This document shows, piece by piece, positions 47,463 to 58,957 of a stretch of DNA of 64,000 nucleotides. The DNA lies in assembly GCF_030052815.1 (NCBI RefSeq), contig NC_079495.1, positions 35,689,974 through 35,753,973 on the forward strand, written 5' to 3'. A program made the translations under genes and the position numbers. The DNA comes from Hevea brasiliensis. Lineage: Eukaryota; Streptophyta; Magnoliopsida; Malpighiales; Euphorbiaceae. The notes under the pieces are model-generated. The model was not told the origin of the DNA. It made no database searches and saw only the letters and a program-made list of their open reading frames with translations. Each line of letters opens with the position of its first letter. Position 1 is the stretch's first letter.

Positions 47463-47474
47463 ACCTGGATTGGA

Positions 47475-48401
47475 TTAATACCTGCTAGTCAAACTAACAG
47501 CATATGTGATATCCGGCCTAGTACACAACATTGCATACATTAAACTTCCAATAGTCGAGGCATATGGAATCCTAGCCATTTTATCTCTTTCTTCAGGTGT
47601 CTTTGGAGACATCTCTTTAGAAAGGTGGATACCATGTCTCACTGGTAACAATCCTCTCTTGGAATCAAGCATGTTAAACCTCTTTAACACCTTTTCCAAG
47701 TATAGACTTTGGGATAAACCAATTATTCTTTTCGCTCTATCTCTATAGATGCGAATCTCAAGAATATAGGTTGCCTCCCCTAAGTCTTTCATGGAGAATG
47801 TATTTGACAATAATACCTTTATAGTCGTCAACATACCTGTGTCATTACCCATCAACAGTATGTCATCCACATATAAGACAAGGAAAGTGATAGCACTGTC
47901 ACTAACCTTCTTATATACACATGGCTCATCCTCAATTTTGATAAAACCAAAGGATTTAATGGCTTCATCAAAATGGATGTTCCAACTCCTCGAAGCTTGT
48001 TTCAACCCATAAATGGATCGCTTTAGCTTGCATACCTTGGAACCATCTTGGGATTCAAAACCCCTAGGTTGTTCCATGAAAATGTTTTCTTCAGTGTATC
48101 CATTGAGAAAAGCTGTTTTGACATCCATCTGCCAAATCTCATAATCATAGTATGCAGCTATTGCTAATAAAATCCTAATTGATTTAAGCATGGCAACAGG
48201 CGAGAAAGTCTCCTCATAGTCGATTCCTTGCCTTTGGTGAAACCCTTTCGTTACTAGCCTTGCCTTATAGGTCTCTACCTTTCCATCAGAACCGATTTTC
48301 TTCTTGAAAACCCATTTGTTTCCTACAGGTACAATACCTTCAGGTGGGTCAACAAGATCCCAAACTTGATTCTTATAAATGGAATCAATCTCGGATTTCA
48401 T
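47475..48401 (-). pseudogene. pol: Copia-D reverse transcriptase
   Basis: The 308-residue frame is a nearly intact copia RT (RVT_2 type): VPVGNKWVFKKKIGSDGKVE, YKARLVTKGFHQRQGIDYEE, DVKTAFLNG, SIYGLKQASRSWN and the catalytic YVDD (177-180). It copies the element RNA into DNA. It ends at a TAA (47475-47477) inside the conserved SRYQSNP region, with the frame continuing into RNase H. Upstream codons (SSKWIDA before MKSEI) are in the same frame, as is another TAA at 48498-48500. Confidence 0.9.
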
Positions 48402-48768
48402 AGCATCAATCCATTTTGAAGAGTTTATATCTGATATAGCTTCTTTATAAGTAAGTGGATCATCTCCATGATCTACTTCTTCATGAGTAGATAACTCTTA
48501 TTCTTCTTCATGAAGAAAACCATATCTCACTGGTGGGTGAGATACCCTGGTTGTTCTACGAGGAACTTATAGGTTGACTAGATGGATCTATATCCATCTG
48601 ATCTGTTGGTTGGTCAGAATTCTCCAATTCTAACTCTATTTGCCTTCCTTTGCCTCCTTCTTGAACAAACTGTTGTTCAAGAAATGTGGCATCTCTACTT
48701 ATCACAACCTTTTGTGAAGTCGACAAATAAAAATAATATCCAAAACTATCTTTTGAATATCCAACAAA
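48402..48768 (-). pseudogene. Copia-D integrase-RT linker
   Basis: Contains FVGYSKDSFGYYFYLSTSQK and the VVISRDATFLEQ type motif that ends copia integrase, then an acidic linker. In another frame follow RTTRVSHPPVRYGF, EEE, a TAA (48498-48500) and ELSTHEEVDHGDD. The frame change lies near 48560. It is the only clear frameshift in Copia-D coding sequence. Confidence 0.75.
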
Positions 48769-49458
48769 TCAACCTTTTTCTGATCTGGTCTCCAATTTAT
48801 CAGTGTTCAGCTTTTTGATATAAGCTGGACAACCCCAAATCTTAACATGCTTAAGACTTGGTTTTCTTCCATGCCATATCTCATAAGGTGTGGAAGAAAC
48901 TGATTTTGATGGAATCCTATTCAGAATATACAAAGCTGATTCTAATGCAAATCCCCAAAAGAAGATTGGCATATTAGTATAACTCATCATACTACGTACC
49001 ATATCCAATAGGGTACGATTTCTCCTTTCAGATGCACCATTCAGTTGAGGCGTTCCTGGAGGAGTCAGCTAAGAAACAATGCCATGCTCTCTCAAGTATT
49101 CATCAAATTCAATACTCAAATATTCACCTCCACGATCTGATCGAAGAGCTTTAATACTCTTTCCTATTTGATTTTCTACTTCAGATTTAAATTCTTTGAA
49201 CTTTTCAAAAAATTCATGTTTGTATTTCATCAAATACAAATACCCAAACCTTGATTTATCATCAGTAAAGGTAATAAAATAATGAAAACCCCCTCTAGCC
49301 ATTTCTTTAAATGGACCACATATATCACTATGTATTAGCTCCAAAATATTTTCAGCTCTTAGCCCTTGTCTAACAAAGGGTGATCTAGTCATTTTGCCCT
49401 GAAAGCAAGATTCACAAGTTGGAGTAGGCTCAGAGCCCAATAAGGATAGAATCCCCAT
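48769..49458 (-). pseudogene. int: Copia-D integrase
   Basis: One reading frame with two stops. TPTCESCFQGKMTRSPF gives the CxxC of the zinc-binding region. IHSDICGPF holds the first catalytic Asp and ALRSDRGGEY the second. After a TAG (49069-49071) the frame continues LTPPGTPQLNGASERRNRTL, which carries the catalytic Glu, then ALYILNRIPSKS, YEIWHGRKPSLKH and CPAY. It ends at TGA (48769-48771) at EKG/FVGY. All three catalytic acids are preserved. Confidence 0.88.
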
Positions 49459-49998
49459 TTTCTCCAGTTTTGCAATCCGATCTTCTGCAACATGACATAA
49501 CCTTAAGTGTCAAATATATTTTGAACTTGAGTTGGTTTTCACCATGGCATTGCATTCTTTTAGATCACTTGCATTCAATTTGTGTTTGTCATTATTATCC
49601 AAATAATAAAGACCATCATTCATATAACCTGAACCAACATATTTATTTCCAAAATAAATATTGCAAACATCATCTGTGAACTGAAATTCATAGCCATTTC
49701 TAGTCAAACTAGATATAGAAATGATGTTCTTAAAAGCATCAGATACATATAAAATATTATCCAAACACAAAACATGTCCAAACATGTAAAAAGATTTAGA
49801 TCCTATGGCTAAAGCTTCAACAGTTGAGCCATTGCCAATCCGGACTCTAATATCTTGAGAACGCAAGTCGCCATCGCTTGCTAATTCCTGCATATCATTA
49901 GAAATGTGAGAACTGGCACCAGTATCTAAAACCCAAGCTGTAGATGAACTATGAGTATCATCAGAATCTAAATAACAAGATATGGACATACCTTCCAA
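49459..49998 (-). pseudogene. Copia-D protease and pre-integrase region
   Basis: The aspartic protease AWVLDTGASSHI (catalytic Asp at residue 25 of the frame starting 49998), VRIGNGSTVEALAIGS and LYVSDAFKNIISISSLTRNG are typical copia protease. The pre-integrase section follows; a TGA (49510-49512) occupies the place of a Trp normally found before HLRLGH. The Gly of that motif reads Cys here. Frame and order are uninterrupted from gag through integrase apart from stops. Confidence 0.87.
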
Positions 49999-50871
49999 AG
50001 GTGTATCCTTCTTGTCCTTCAGAGAAGTAAGATACTCTGGGCAGTTCCTTTTCTAGTGCCCATCCTTTTGGCAGTGGAAACTCTTTCCTTTGCCTCCATC
50101 AGCTTTAGTCTTCCTTTTCTATTTAACTATTTTCTTGGAAGGACCAGGAATCTTAGGTTTCTTTTTCTTATTGCCCTTCTTCTTGTTGGACTTTCCAGCA
50201 GAAGAAGATGCAACCAAAGCTACCTCTTTTCCTTTATTGCCTGGCATATTCTTTTGGGCAATAACCAGCATGTTGAGTAAACCAGCTAAGGTGCATTTCT
50301 GTTTAGTCATATGAAAATTTGTCACAAAATTCCCAAAAGACTCAGGAAGGGACTGAAGAATCAAATCCGTCTGTAGTTGGAAATCCATGTTGAAGTCAAG
50401 ATGTTCCAACTGTTCAATCAGCCGAATCATCTTATGGACATGATCCCCAACATTCTGTCCCTCAGACATCCTCATACGGAATAGCTATCTAGATATCTCA
50501 TACCTAGCATTCCTACTGTGCTCACCATACAACTCTTGTAGGTGAAGGAGGATCTCACTCGCACTCTGCATGTTCTCATGTTGCTTCTGTAACTCATGTT
50601 GCTTCTGTAACTCATTACTCATGGAAGCAAGCATGTAACACTTAGCTCTCATATCATGCTCCTTCCACTTGTCCAAAGTTTCATATTCCTCTTGTGTGGC
50701 CTCTGGAGGTAAGGCACTAGGAACATTTGAATCTAGAACATATCCTATATGTTCAAGGTTCAGGACAAGCTTCAAATTTCTTAGCCAATCAGACATATTA
50801 GGTCCTGTCAACCTATTGTGATCAAGTATGCTTGCAAGGATATTGGATGGTGGTGGTTGTTTTGTGCTCAT
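49999..50871 (-). pseudogene. gag: Copia-D gag with broken zinc knuckle
   Basis: The start is at 50869-50871 (MSTKQPPPSNILASILD). Gag features match Copia-1, with an 18-bp duplication that repeats QKQHEL. Stops in the one frame are TAG 50485-50487, TAG 50119-50121 and TAG 50053-50055. The knuckle near 50070-50040 reads SFHCQKDGH, a stop, then KRNC: its first Cys is replaced by Ser and a stop replaces the Trp after His. A Lys-rich stretch (SNKKKGNKKKKPKIPGPSKK) precedes it. The N-terminal region is otherwise well preserved. Confidence 0.87.
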
Positions 50872-52636
50872 TTTTATCAGAAAATTAACTGCAGAAAATA
50901 ACCAGATTAATTAGTAAATGTATCATGTAATTAACCAAAATGATTATGGTCTTTTAATCAAATTGGTCCTCCCACTAACTTAGCGAATCCTACACTTCCA
51001 AAGTAGAAAACGGAAATCCTAGTTGGATGGATTTCTAGTGGGTGATTGAATTCTTATAATTCTATTGATCATCCTCAGGTACATCCATTATTGGAATTAC
51101 AATAAACTATAAGTGAGCAACTCCTTGCCCATCACATCTCATGTGAGGTTCAATCCTTTACCTAGCCCCTAATGCTCAAAATCTCAGGTACATCCATTAT
51201 TGACTTATCTTGCATTAGTTAAGTTAATCCCATTGAGCCAGTAATTATGCAAATAATTTTAATGTCCTCAGGTACATCCAATATTGGCCACTAAACCATT
51301 TATATATTTACAACATCTCATGCTTAACAATTATTCTTAAGAAAATCTCTTAAATTAATTGCATCTTATGCAACTATTTAAAATTTCTTAAAATAATTGC
51401 CCCAATGGAGGGTCTATGTTATAATTACTTTAATTATAGCATTTCCAACTTAATCATTTGTTTGGAAGATTTTATGGTCATTCTAATTACTATTAAGGTC
51501 TCACTTTGCACATTATCCAATTAGCATGCATATATCATATAACAGCATATATTCCCATGCATCTCATGCATTCATGGATAAGCAATAAATATGGTATGAT
51601 CATGGACTTTCTAAGGGATTCAATTCTGAGCCATCAAGAATTGAATCAGGGAATTCCTAAGTGCATTTCATTCATTCATTCATTTTATAAGAGTTGCTGA
51701 AGGAGTACATAATCAACACTTGATCTTGAATTCCTCCCACTGGTCCCACCAATGCTCTTGACCTCCTTGAACTTCTTGCAATCCAATATTACATAGTAAT
51801 CCTTGGCATACCAAGGCGAATTTACAAGAACTTAAAAAAATAAAATTACAACCCAAAAATTATTATAAACTTAATAATACATGCCCAAAATAAATTAATT
51901 AATTTACAATCCCAAGGAAACATAAAAGAAATAAATCCAATCACATTTGTCTTTTATAGTCCATGATCATCCATCATGCATATCACTATTTAACAATTAA
52001 ACAAAACATACATACTTAAATTAAATTGAATATCTCATATTCAACTTAAAAATCCAGATTTGAATATGATTCAAATAAATTTAAAAATTCAGATTTGAAT
52101 CTCATTCAAACAAATTTAAAAATTCAGATTTGAATCACATTCAAACAACTTTAAAAATTCAGATTTGAATCACATTCAAATATTTTTTAAAAAATCAGAT
52201 TTGAATCACATTCAAACATTTTTTAAAAAAATCAGATCTGAATTTTATTCAATCAATTTTAAAAAATCAGATTTAAATATGATTCAAACAACTTTAAAAA
52301 TTCAGATTTGAATCACATTCAAACAACTTTTAAAATTCAGATTTGAATCACATTCAAATAATTTTAAAAATTCTGATTTGAATCATAATTTAATTGTGTG
52401 ATTAAAATTCTAATTAAACAATTTAATTAGACATAGGATGAGCTTTTAGATCATACAACAATTGTAAATTAAAAAACAAACCTTGTGCCACCTTGAAGAA
52501 CCATTGTTGCCGCCACCAATGGTGGCTTCACCATGTATGCCGCTACACATCCATGCAACCAGCAATGGATCAATCATCCCATGATCAAATCACACAATTA
52601 AATCATATAATCAACAATCTAAATGGCAAATATAGT
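50872..52636 (-). other. Copia-D 5' leader
   Basis: Non-coding. A good 3' splice acceptor TTATTTTCTGCAG (minus strand, AG at 50889-50890) lies 18 bases before gag, and a donor AG/GTTAGT lies in the LTR (52881/52882). If used, an intron of 1993 bases would remove the primer site and minisatellite from the gag mRNA. The minisatellite occupies about 52046-52400. Confidence 0.6.
52046..52400 (-). repeat. Leader minisatellite, about 10 hairpin units
   Basis: Ten units of 34-37 bp. Most carry perfect TTTGAAT/ATTCAAA arms with loops CAC, CTC or ATG. Two units (about 52235-52290) have damaged arms. This is the longest version of the array among the three family members in the window. Confidence 0.87.
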
Positions 52637-52649
52637 GGCTCTGAAACCA
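52637..52649 (-). other. Copia-D primer-binding site
   Basis: The minus strand reads TGGTTTCAGAGCC, one mismatch from the initiator Met-tRNA complement, two bases from the LTR end at 52652. Confidence 0.88.
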
Positions 52650-52651
52650 AT

Positions 52652-54756
52652 TGAAGGAACGGAAGCGTGAAAAACACAAGTTTATACCATTGAATTCAAA
52701 AATTTTCACCTAGGGTCACATGCATCATGCAAGATTTATTTTTATCTATTTGATTTCAATGATAAACAACATATTAAAACTCTTTTAATATGTTTTTGGA
52801 TCTATATTTGCCATTTAAGATTTTAAAATTAATCAGATTAATTTTAGAACCCTAGATTAAATCAAGAACGATTACACTAACCTCTTGATGCACTGCAGCG
52901 TGTCTGCGCCTTTGAGATTCGTCTTCAGGACACCAAATGTTGTCCCTCTGGCTTGTCCACACTAAGAACACCTATGGCAGCCCTTGAACAGCTTCTAAAG
53001 CTTTTCTATTAATTAGAAATTCAAGTTCTGCCTTTTAAGAGATTAGAGATGTAAACAGGACACTAGAAACAATTTCTAGTATTCTTAATTCAAGAGATTG
53101 ATGGCTAATCTCTTTGAATTAATGAGAGATGAAGAATAATAGATGAAAAGCCTCAAAGTGGCGTGACAAAGGAGAGGAGTGGCTGCTGGTTATTTTTTCT
53201 TTTCATAACCACACTTAAATAGCTAGGTTAACACATTAAACCCTTGCCACATGTCACCCTTTGATTAGCTCTAGGTTTAAGTGACCCAATCACATTGTGC
53301 CAAGTGTCAAACCTACATTTAATCATGATTTTAATCATCTTACATGATTAAAAACATTTGGCAAGTTTATGTGTAATCCCATGTGTCACCATCTCATGGT
53401 GGCACGTGTCACACTGTGAAATGACCAAAATGCCCCTGTGTCTTAATTTTGAGTTCTTAACCCAAAATAATTATTTTTCTTCTTCTAATTAATTTATATC
53501 AAAATAAATTAATTAATTAATCTCTATTAATTAATTTCTCATTAATTAAATTCATATTTAAACACTTTAAATATAAATTTAATTTATACTACACATCCAA
53601 TAATCTAGATTTGGTTTCAAGTCATGCTAGGGACTTTGCAATTTAATTGCAAACCAAACCTATTTAATTAATTAATTAAACTCTTTAATTAATTAATTAA
53701 ATCATATTTAAATAGGTGATAACTTGTGTATGTGTGTGACTTACTAGGCTCATCACTAATTGGCAATGAGACATGATATCAACTCTTAATATCATCAGAA
53801 CTCTTTCTTACCATAAATGATTTCTCTAAATCATTTTATGAACCTCATAGACCATGGTTAACACCTAACATAGCATGCCATGGCCACCTAATTAGTAATA
53901 AGGTTTACCTTAAATGAACTTATAATCATATGTTACCATGCACTAGAATCTCTCTTTTACAAAATCCCAACTCAAGCTGGAGTCATGGTTTATGTCAAAC
54001 TCCATTTGCTATGAATATTATGTTCTCTTTTAATTCCAGTTCTTGATTAAAAAGATTTTCTCATCAGAAACTCTTTTCTGAATAAATCTATCTGTCCTGG
54101 CCAGGAACTTGAAACATCAAGAACAATTAAATGAACATAGGATTTTATCTCTATTTACTTAAAGGAACAGATTCCATCTTGATCAACACCTACCTCCATA
54201 TATAACTAGTAGGAGCCAACACATGCCCATATACCCATACATAATACAAGTATGAAAGCAGTATCAAACTCAAACTACCTATATACAAGATAACTGTGCT
54301 ATCTCAGGTCTAAAGATTATATGCACTGATATGATTTATGACAAAACATTGACAATAGTAAACTCCATGTGCTTGTTATAAGTGTCACTGGTTCGGCCTA
54401 CTTATCATTTATAAGTGCCTATCATGTTTGATATATGGCATGAGACTCACCATTCCATCTTATTTATATCTCATATAAATAACTTGGGAACAAACATGAA
54501 TATAATCTTTCTGGATAAGTCATGTCCTTATTATGAAGTATCCTCGATTATGAACCTATTTATGATACTTTGTGCTAGAAATATTGTCACTCATATTCTT
54601 AACAATTTAAGAATAATATTTCTAACAAAATATCAATGGACCTTTTCTATTACACATAAATATATTATGTAAACGGAAAAGTAGAAATTCCTTTTATTAA
54701 TAAAAATATGTACAAGATACATACTAAATGATATGCTCAAGGGCATACTACTAACA
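52652..54756 (-). mobile_element. Copia-D 5' LTR (2105 bp)
   Basis: TG at 52652 and CA at 54756, followed by the target duplication AAGAG. It has a 28-bp AT-rich stretch not present in the 3' LTR. The splice donor candidate is at 52881/52882. Antisense frame 54415-54672 as in sister LTRs. Confidence 0.93.
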
Positions 54757-55960
54757 AAGAGAATCAAGATTGAGGGTCAAGATTTGGTTCAGAATCTCTA
54801 TCCTTTCATTCTTTAATCCAATGATCAGGAATTCTACCTTATAAAATAAATCCAAGGGCTTGGAGCCAAAGGTGCCGAATTAGTTATTCACTTTTGATAT
54901 AAAGGTCTCAAATCTATCCTTACAAATGTGATCAACGGTGTAAATTGAGATGTACTGGGCTACTTTAACCATTTGAGATCTGATGGTGAGGAGCTAATCT
55001 TACAAACTTGAAAGTGATTTTGATCCTCCAAGCTTTCTGATCTCTATAGGTCATTTCTCAGTTTAATCGATCTCTTTTATAGTTGGTAGACCTAAGGCCT
55101 CTTGTTCCGATGTCTCAATTCAGCTTTCTCTATGTCTGATCTCTTTTCTTCTCGATCTTAATTTTTGGTCCCATCCTTATATCTTAAAGCAATTAATTCT
55201 TCGATTACCAATGAACTGCTTCGAGTTCTACATGCAATAAATGCCAAGGCCCTATATATATGCTGATGAATTTTGTCCTTTGCATACTCACAACCTTCCT
55301 TCTCCAATGAATCTTTAATGTTTTATTTTCCCGTTCTTGGCTTTTTCTGCAAGAATTCTTCTCACGACAACCACCTTAATCTTTTTCCAAATGTTTTCTT
55401 TGTTCATCTCCTGAAAATGAGCAATTCTGGTGATCAGAGGTTTATGAGGGCATCGTCTAATGACGGTGAGGGAACTGGACTAATTGACCGATCAAGGTCA
55501 AAACTGACTACCGCCCCGATCTCGGATCGGCTCATCGATATGGCTTATAGACCGATCTCTAATAAGAGAACCGCTAATTTCAATCTTAATATCAATGATC
55601 GCCTCTTGAAGTTCATTTGGCACCTCACCATCTCGGGGGTCCCGATCGTAGCTCGATTATGGTTGATGACATCGACGAAGACACTGAGCTTCTTGTAGTC
55701 TTTACATTAGTTAACAAAAGCTACCCTCTCGATCTTCACGTATCTCTTGAACGGTATCTTGAAATCAGGAGTGATTTGATCCGCAGGAACAAGATAGGTA
55801 AAATGTAGTGGAGGGAAGTTTGGAATTATTGATCTTGAGAGATCGCCCAAATAATGTAATCTAACCTTTTGGAAATGAAATGAAGTTTTATTTATTCAAA
55901 ATTGATTGTTTATTTTTATTTTATTATTGTATTATTTTCTGATCTCTTATAACTGTATCC
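54757..55960 (-). mobile_element. Tat 5' LTR, outer segment (U3, boundary uncertain)
   Basis: Sequence continues from 44825 across the Copia-D target duplication. GATCTC runs like those in the inner segment recur (54970-55150, 55940). I cannot see the LTR's outer TG/CA end; it may lie further out beyond Gypsy-C. An opposite-strand, gene-like unit lies at 55253-55810. Confidence 0.55.
55253..55810 (+). other. Possible antisense transcription unit in the Tat U3
   Basis: A TATA box (55253-55261) on the plus strand is followed about 155 bases later by ATG (55417) of a 93-residue frame: MSNSGDQRFMRASSNDGEGT, then LIDRSRSKLTTAPISDRLID and LLKFIWHLTISGVPIV. It overlaps a second frame to 55808, whose acidic-then-basic end reads DDIDEDTELLVV and LEIRSDLIRRNKIGKM. 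The local base composition is less AT-rich than the surroundings. I recognise no domain. The two frames could be one product split by an indel. Some Tat relatives are known to carry extra antisense ORFs, but usually between pol and the 3' LTR. Confidence 0.35.
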
Positions 55961-58957
55961 CGTAACACCCCTATGATCGGTAGTGCGTTCTACTGTTCTG
56001 GTGACCAGTGTCTGTCCGGACAGCTAGGATGCTTAGAATTATATTTAAATATTAGTGTGAGATATAAGGTAGTGAAATACAAGAAAAGAAAATACAAGAA
56101 AAACAAAGGAAAAATAATAGCAATGAAATGAAACCAAGTTAAACGAGCCAAAAACCATAGCGATGGGTGACCGCACCGGGAAGTTGCGGCGTGGACCGTT
56201 GACTAGCCCTGGACCACGGGGAACCCTGAAAAATATTTTTAAGACTTAAATGAACATCTATTGAAGTATAAATGTCATTAGAAATATCAAAGAAAAATTA
56301 ATTAATTAGTACAAAGAAAAATGAGAAATCGAAAAAAAGACAAAACTCGGTGTTACCGAAAAATTGGGAATGCAACCCGAATAGGGGCATTTTGATCAAA
56401 TGACACCCCGAGTTGACTTTTAACCTAAATTTCTATTAAAAATAAGTAGTATTAAACTTTGAAAATGCCATGAAAATAAGAAATATAACACATAATGTAA
56501 TTAAAGGAATTATGAGGGCATTATGGCAATTATGATAACTTTGGTTATTATAATGTTAATTGATAATTAATGGGACTTAGTGGGACATTAGTGGACAGAT
56601 ATAAGACCACTTAGTGACATGAATCAGCCATTTTTCACTTCATCTTCAACCTCCTCATCACCTTGCCGAAATTGAATTCTCATTTTCCTCAATGGCCGCA
56701 CCTTACATGGAGCTCAAGACTTCCATCATCAAGCCATGATCCTTCAATACTCCCTTCACTAAAGTTATTCTCCACAGCATGGGAAGCATGTAGAAAGCAA
56801 GAAAGAAAGGTTTTGGTTAAGATTTGGTCAAGCCTCAAAGGTGATAAGTGTGTATTTTCCATTATTGCTTCCTTAAACTTTGACAGGATGTTGTGGGTAG
56901 TTGATTTATGGAAGAATTTTTGTTGTTGATGAATTATTTGAGGAACCTAATTTTTGCAGCCATGGTGATTAAAGAGCTTTGAATTGTTTTCACATGAATT
57001 TGATGGGTATTGATGTTGATTGAAGTAAATAAAAGTTTTAGTAGGCTAATTATTGGTGTATGTTAAAGTTGAGTACTTGAATTGGAAATTGATTTTGAGT
57101 TTGAAATTTTCTGTGTATTTCTTAAATGGACAGCCATGGAATTGTGTATTAAATGAATTATTCTTACATTTATTTGTAGAGAATTAATGTTGATTAATGT
57201 GATTTAAGATTTTAGTAAGTTAACTTTATGTATATGTGATGATTGACCAAGTGAAAATTGGAGCTTGAAAGCAATTATGGGAGGCTTTACAATTCGGCAG
57301 CTTGTTAACTTCTTGAAGAATGCTGGAATTCATGAAGTTGTTTGATCAATTGTGGTCTTAAAGATTGCTAAATGTGTATGTAAATTAGTGGTGAAGTTAT
57401 ATGTTATGATAGTGGTTTGGAATTCGGTATGTAAATGGGGTATGTTCATGTGGTTAAATGGTGTGAATGGACTTTGGAAAATTCTGTGTTATAGTGTGCA
57501 TATTGAGAATGGTTACAAGCTGTCCAAAATGACCAAAATGTGTTGTTAAATGTGTTAATGGTAAGGTACAAACCAAAATTGGCATAAAGAAAGTAGTTTG
57601 GTAAGTGTTGAATATGTAATTGGTAAGTGATGAGAAGTGTGTAGTAGGGCAGTGTGTGTTTTATCTTAGAACCTTAAGTGTGTGACTCCAATTGGTATGA
57701 CACTAATTGGAGGTGAAACTAGGCACAAAATGTGCCAACTTTCATGAAGGAAGCTTACCAAAATTCTGCCTAGAAAATGACTTGAAAAATGACCAAATCC
57801 GAATTAGTGACTTGAAAGCCTGAAAATTGACCATTTGGGCAGTAGTTAATAGTTTGACCATAACTTACTCAAAAGAGGTCCAAATGACCTGAAATTTTTA
57901 CCATGAATAGTTTAGACATATATCTACAATTCTTAGAAAGACACAAAGCCCAGATATGGCGAGAACCAAGCCAAATAGCTTGCACAATTTCAGGTACCAA
58001 AACTGGCCGAACCAAAAGTGACCTAAAAATGACCTAAACTTACCATTTTTGTGAATTTTGTCCAGCATTGGTAAATTGACCATAACTTGGTCTACACAAC
58101 TCAGAATGAACTGAAATTTTGCCCCGCTTGCAATAAGACGTAGACCAACAAGTTTGTAGTTTGGACTGAAACCCGAAAAGCAAGGGAACTAGGTCATCCA
58201 GCTAGGTCAAATTAGTATACCGAAATCTGGCAAATTGCAATAAAATACAATGTACTTGAAAATGAATTTGGTAATATGTACCAACACTAAAAGGCTATAA
58301 AATGTGACATATTGGTAACATTAAACCTAATTCACTTAGAGTGTATCAAGGGTCAACATTATAGGTTGACTAATGAAATGAATTGAAAGGAATAGTACCA
58401 AGAAAATTTAAATATTGGATTTTATTGTTAGAAACAAATTCATTGAGTACTGAAACACTTTAAATTATGTGTTTCAGTTGAAAAGGATATTGAGAAGCAT
58501 AAGGAACACTGAGTCAGGGCCAAGAGGCATATATCAGAGGTCTGTCCACAATACTTTTTATATTCACTGCTTTTACTAGAAAATTTATTTGGAGAATTGA
58601 GTTATGAATAGTTTTTTATTGTTTTGGCTTTGGGAATATTATTTGGAAATTATTGTGTTGCCTACTTTGCAAATGGAAATTTTGAGATAAAATGTGATTT
58701 GTGGTTTGTATGAAATATTGTGATTTGGAATTGTTTTGATTTACACTTGGCATAACAATGTTACTATATTCCTCCTCCATTTATGGGGTGAGTGTGATTA
58801 TATTCCTTCCACTTTAACTTGTCAGTCTGAGGTGAGTGTGGATGAGTTCTCATTATCTAGCTAGATTCCTCCCTCATTAATTTCGATTAGTGGGGTGAGT
58901 GTGCCTTGTCGTGGTGTACAACACGGCATGTTCGGAAAAATTTGTATCATGGCCTAA

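Larger units (their letters stand above)
44826..54756 (-). mobile_element. Copia-D: complete Ty1/copia element with nonsense mutations
   Basis: 5' LTR 52652-54756, primer-binding site 52637-52649, leader, one long gag-pol region (50871-46917), polypurine tract 46903-46910, 3' LTR 44826-46902. The target duplication AAGAG is perfect (44821-44825 and 54757-54761), so the insertion in the Tat LTR is certain. Domain order protease, integrase, RT, RNase H is copia-type. The reading frame is interrupted by nine stop codons but only about one frameshift. The LTRs differ mainly by a 28-bp AT-rich indel (the right copy has an extra TTAATTAA cluster near 53665-53692). Confidence 0.95.
27161..55960 (-). 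mobile_element. Tat/Ogre-like Ty3/gypsy element, 5' half, carrying three insertions
   Basis: Pieces on the minus strand read, 5' to 3': LTR (54757-55960 and 42753-44825), primer-binding site 42735-42749, leader 42117-42734, an upstream ORF (32831-31149), and gag (30700-29530 and 27422-27164). They are separated by Copia-D, Gypsy-B and a solo copia LTR. A primer site of the TGGCGACTCCACTGG type, a separate ORF before gag, and gag motifs like TGAALHWCIQLD fit the Tat/Ogre lineage. Pol is absent: gag stops at 27164 against a copia fragment. The outer LTR limit is unknown. Confidence 0.75.

Noticed and set aside
57352..57549. 65-residue frame repeated at 63648-63845
   Set aside because: Same position in the two LTRs of Gypsy-C; Lys/Val/Trp-rich low-information sequence with no gene features.
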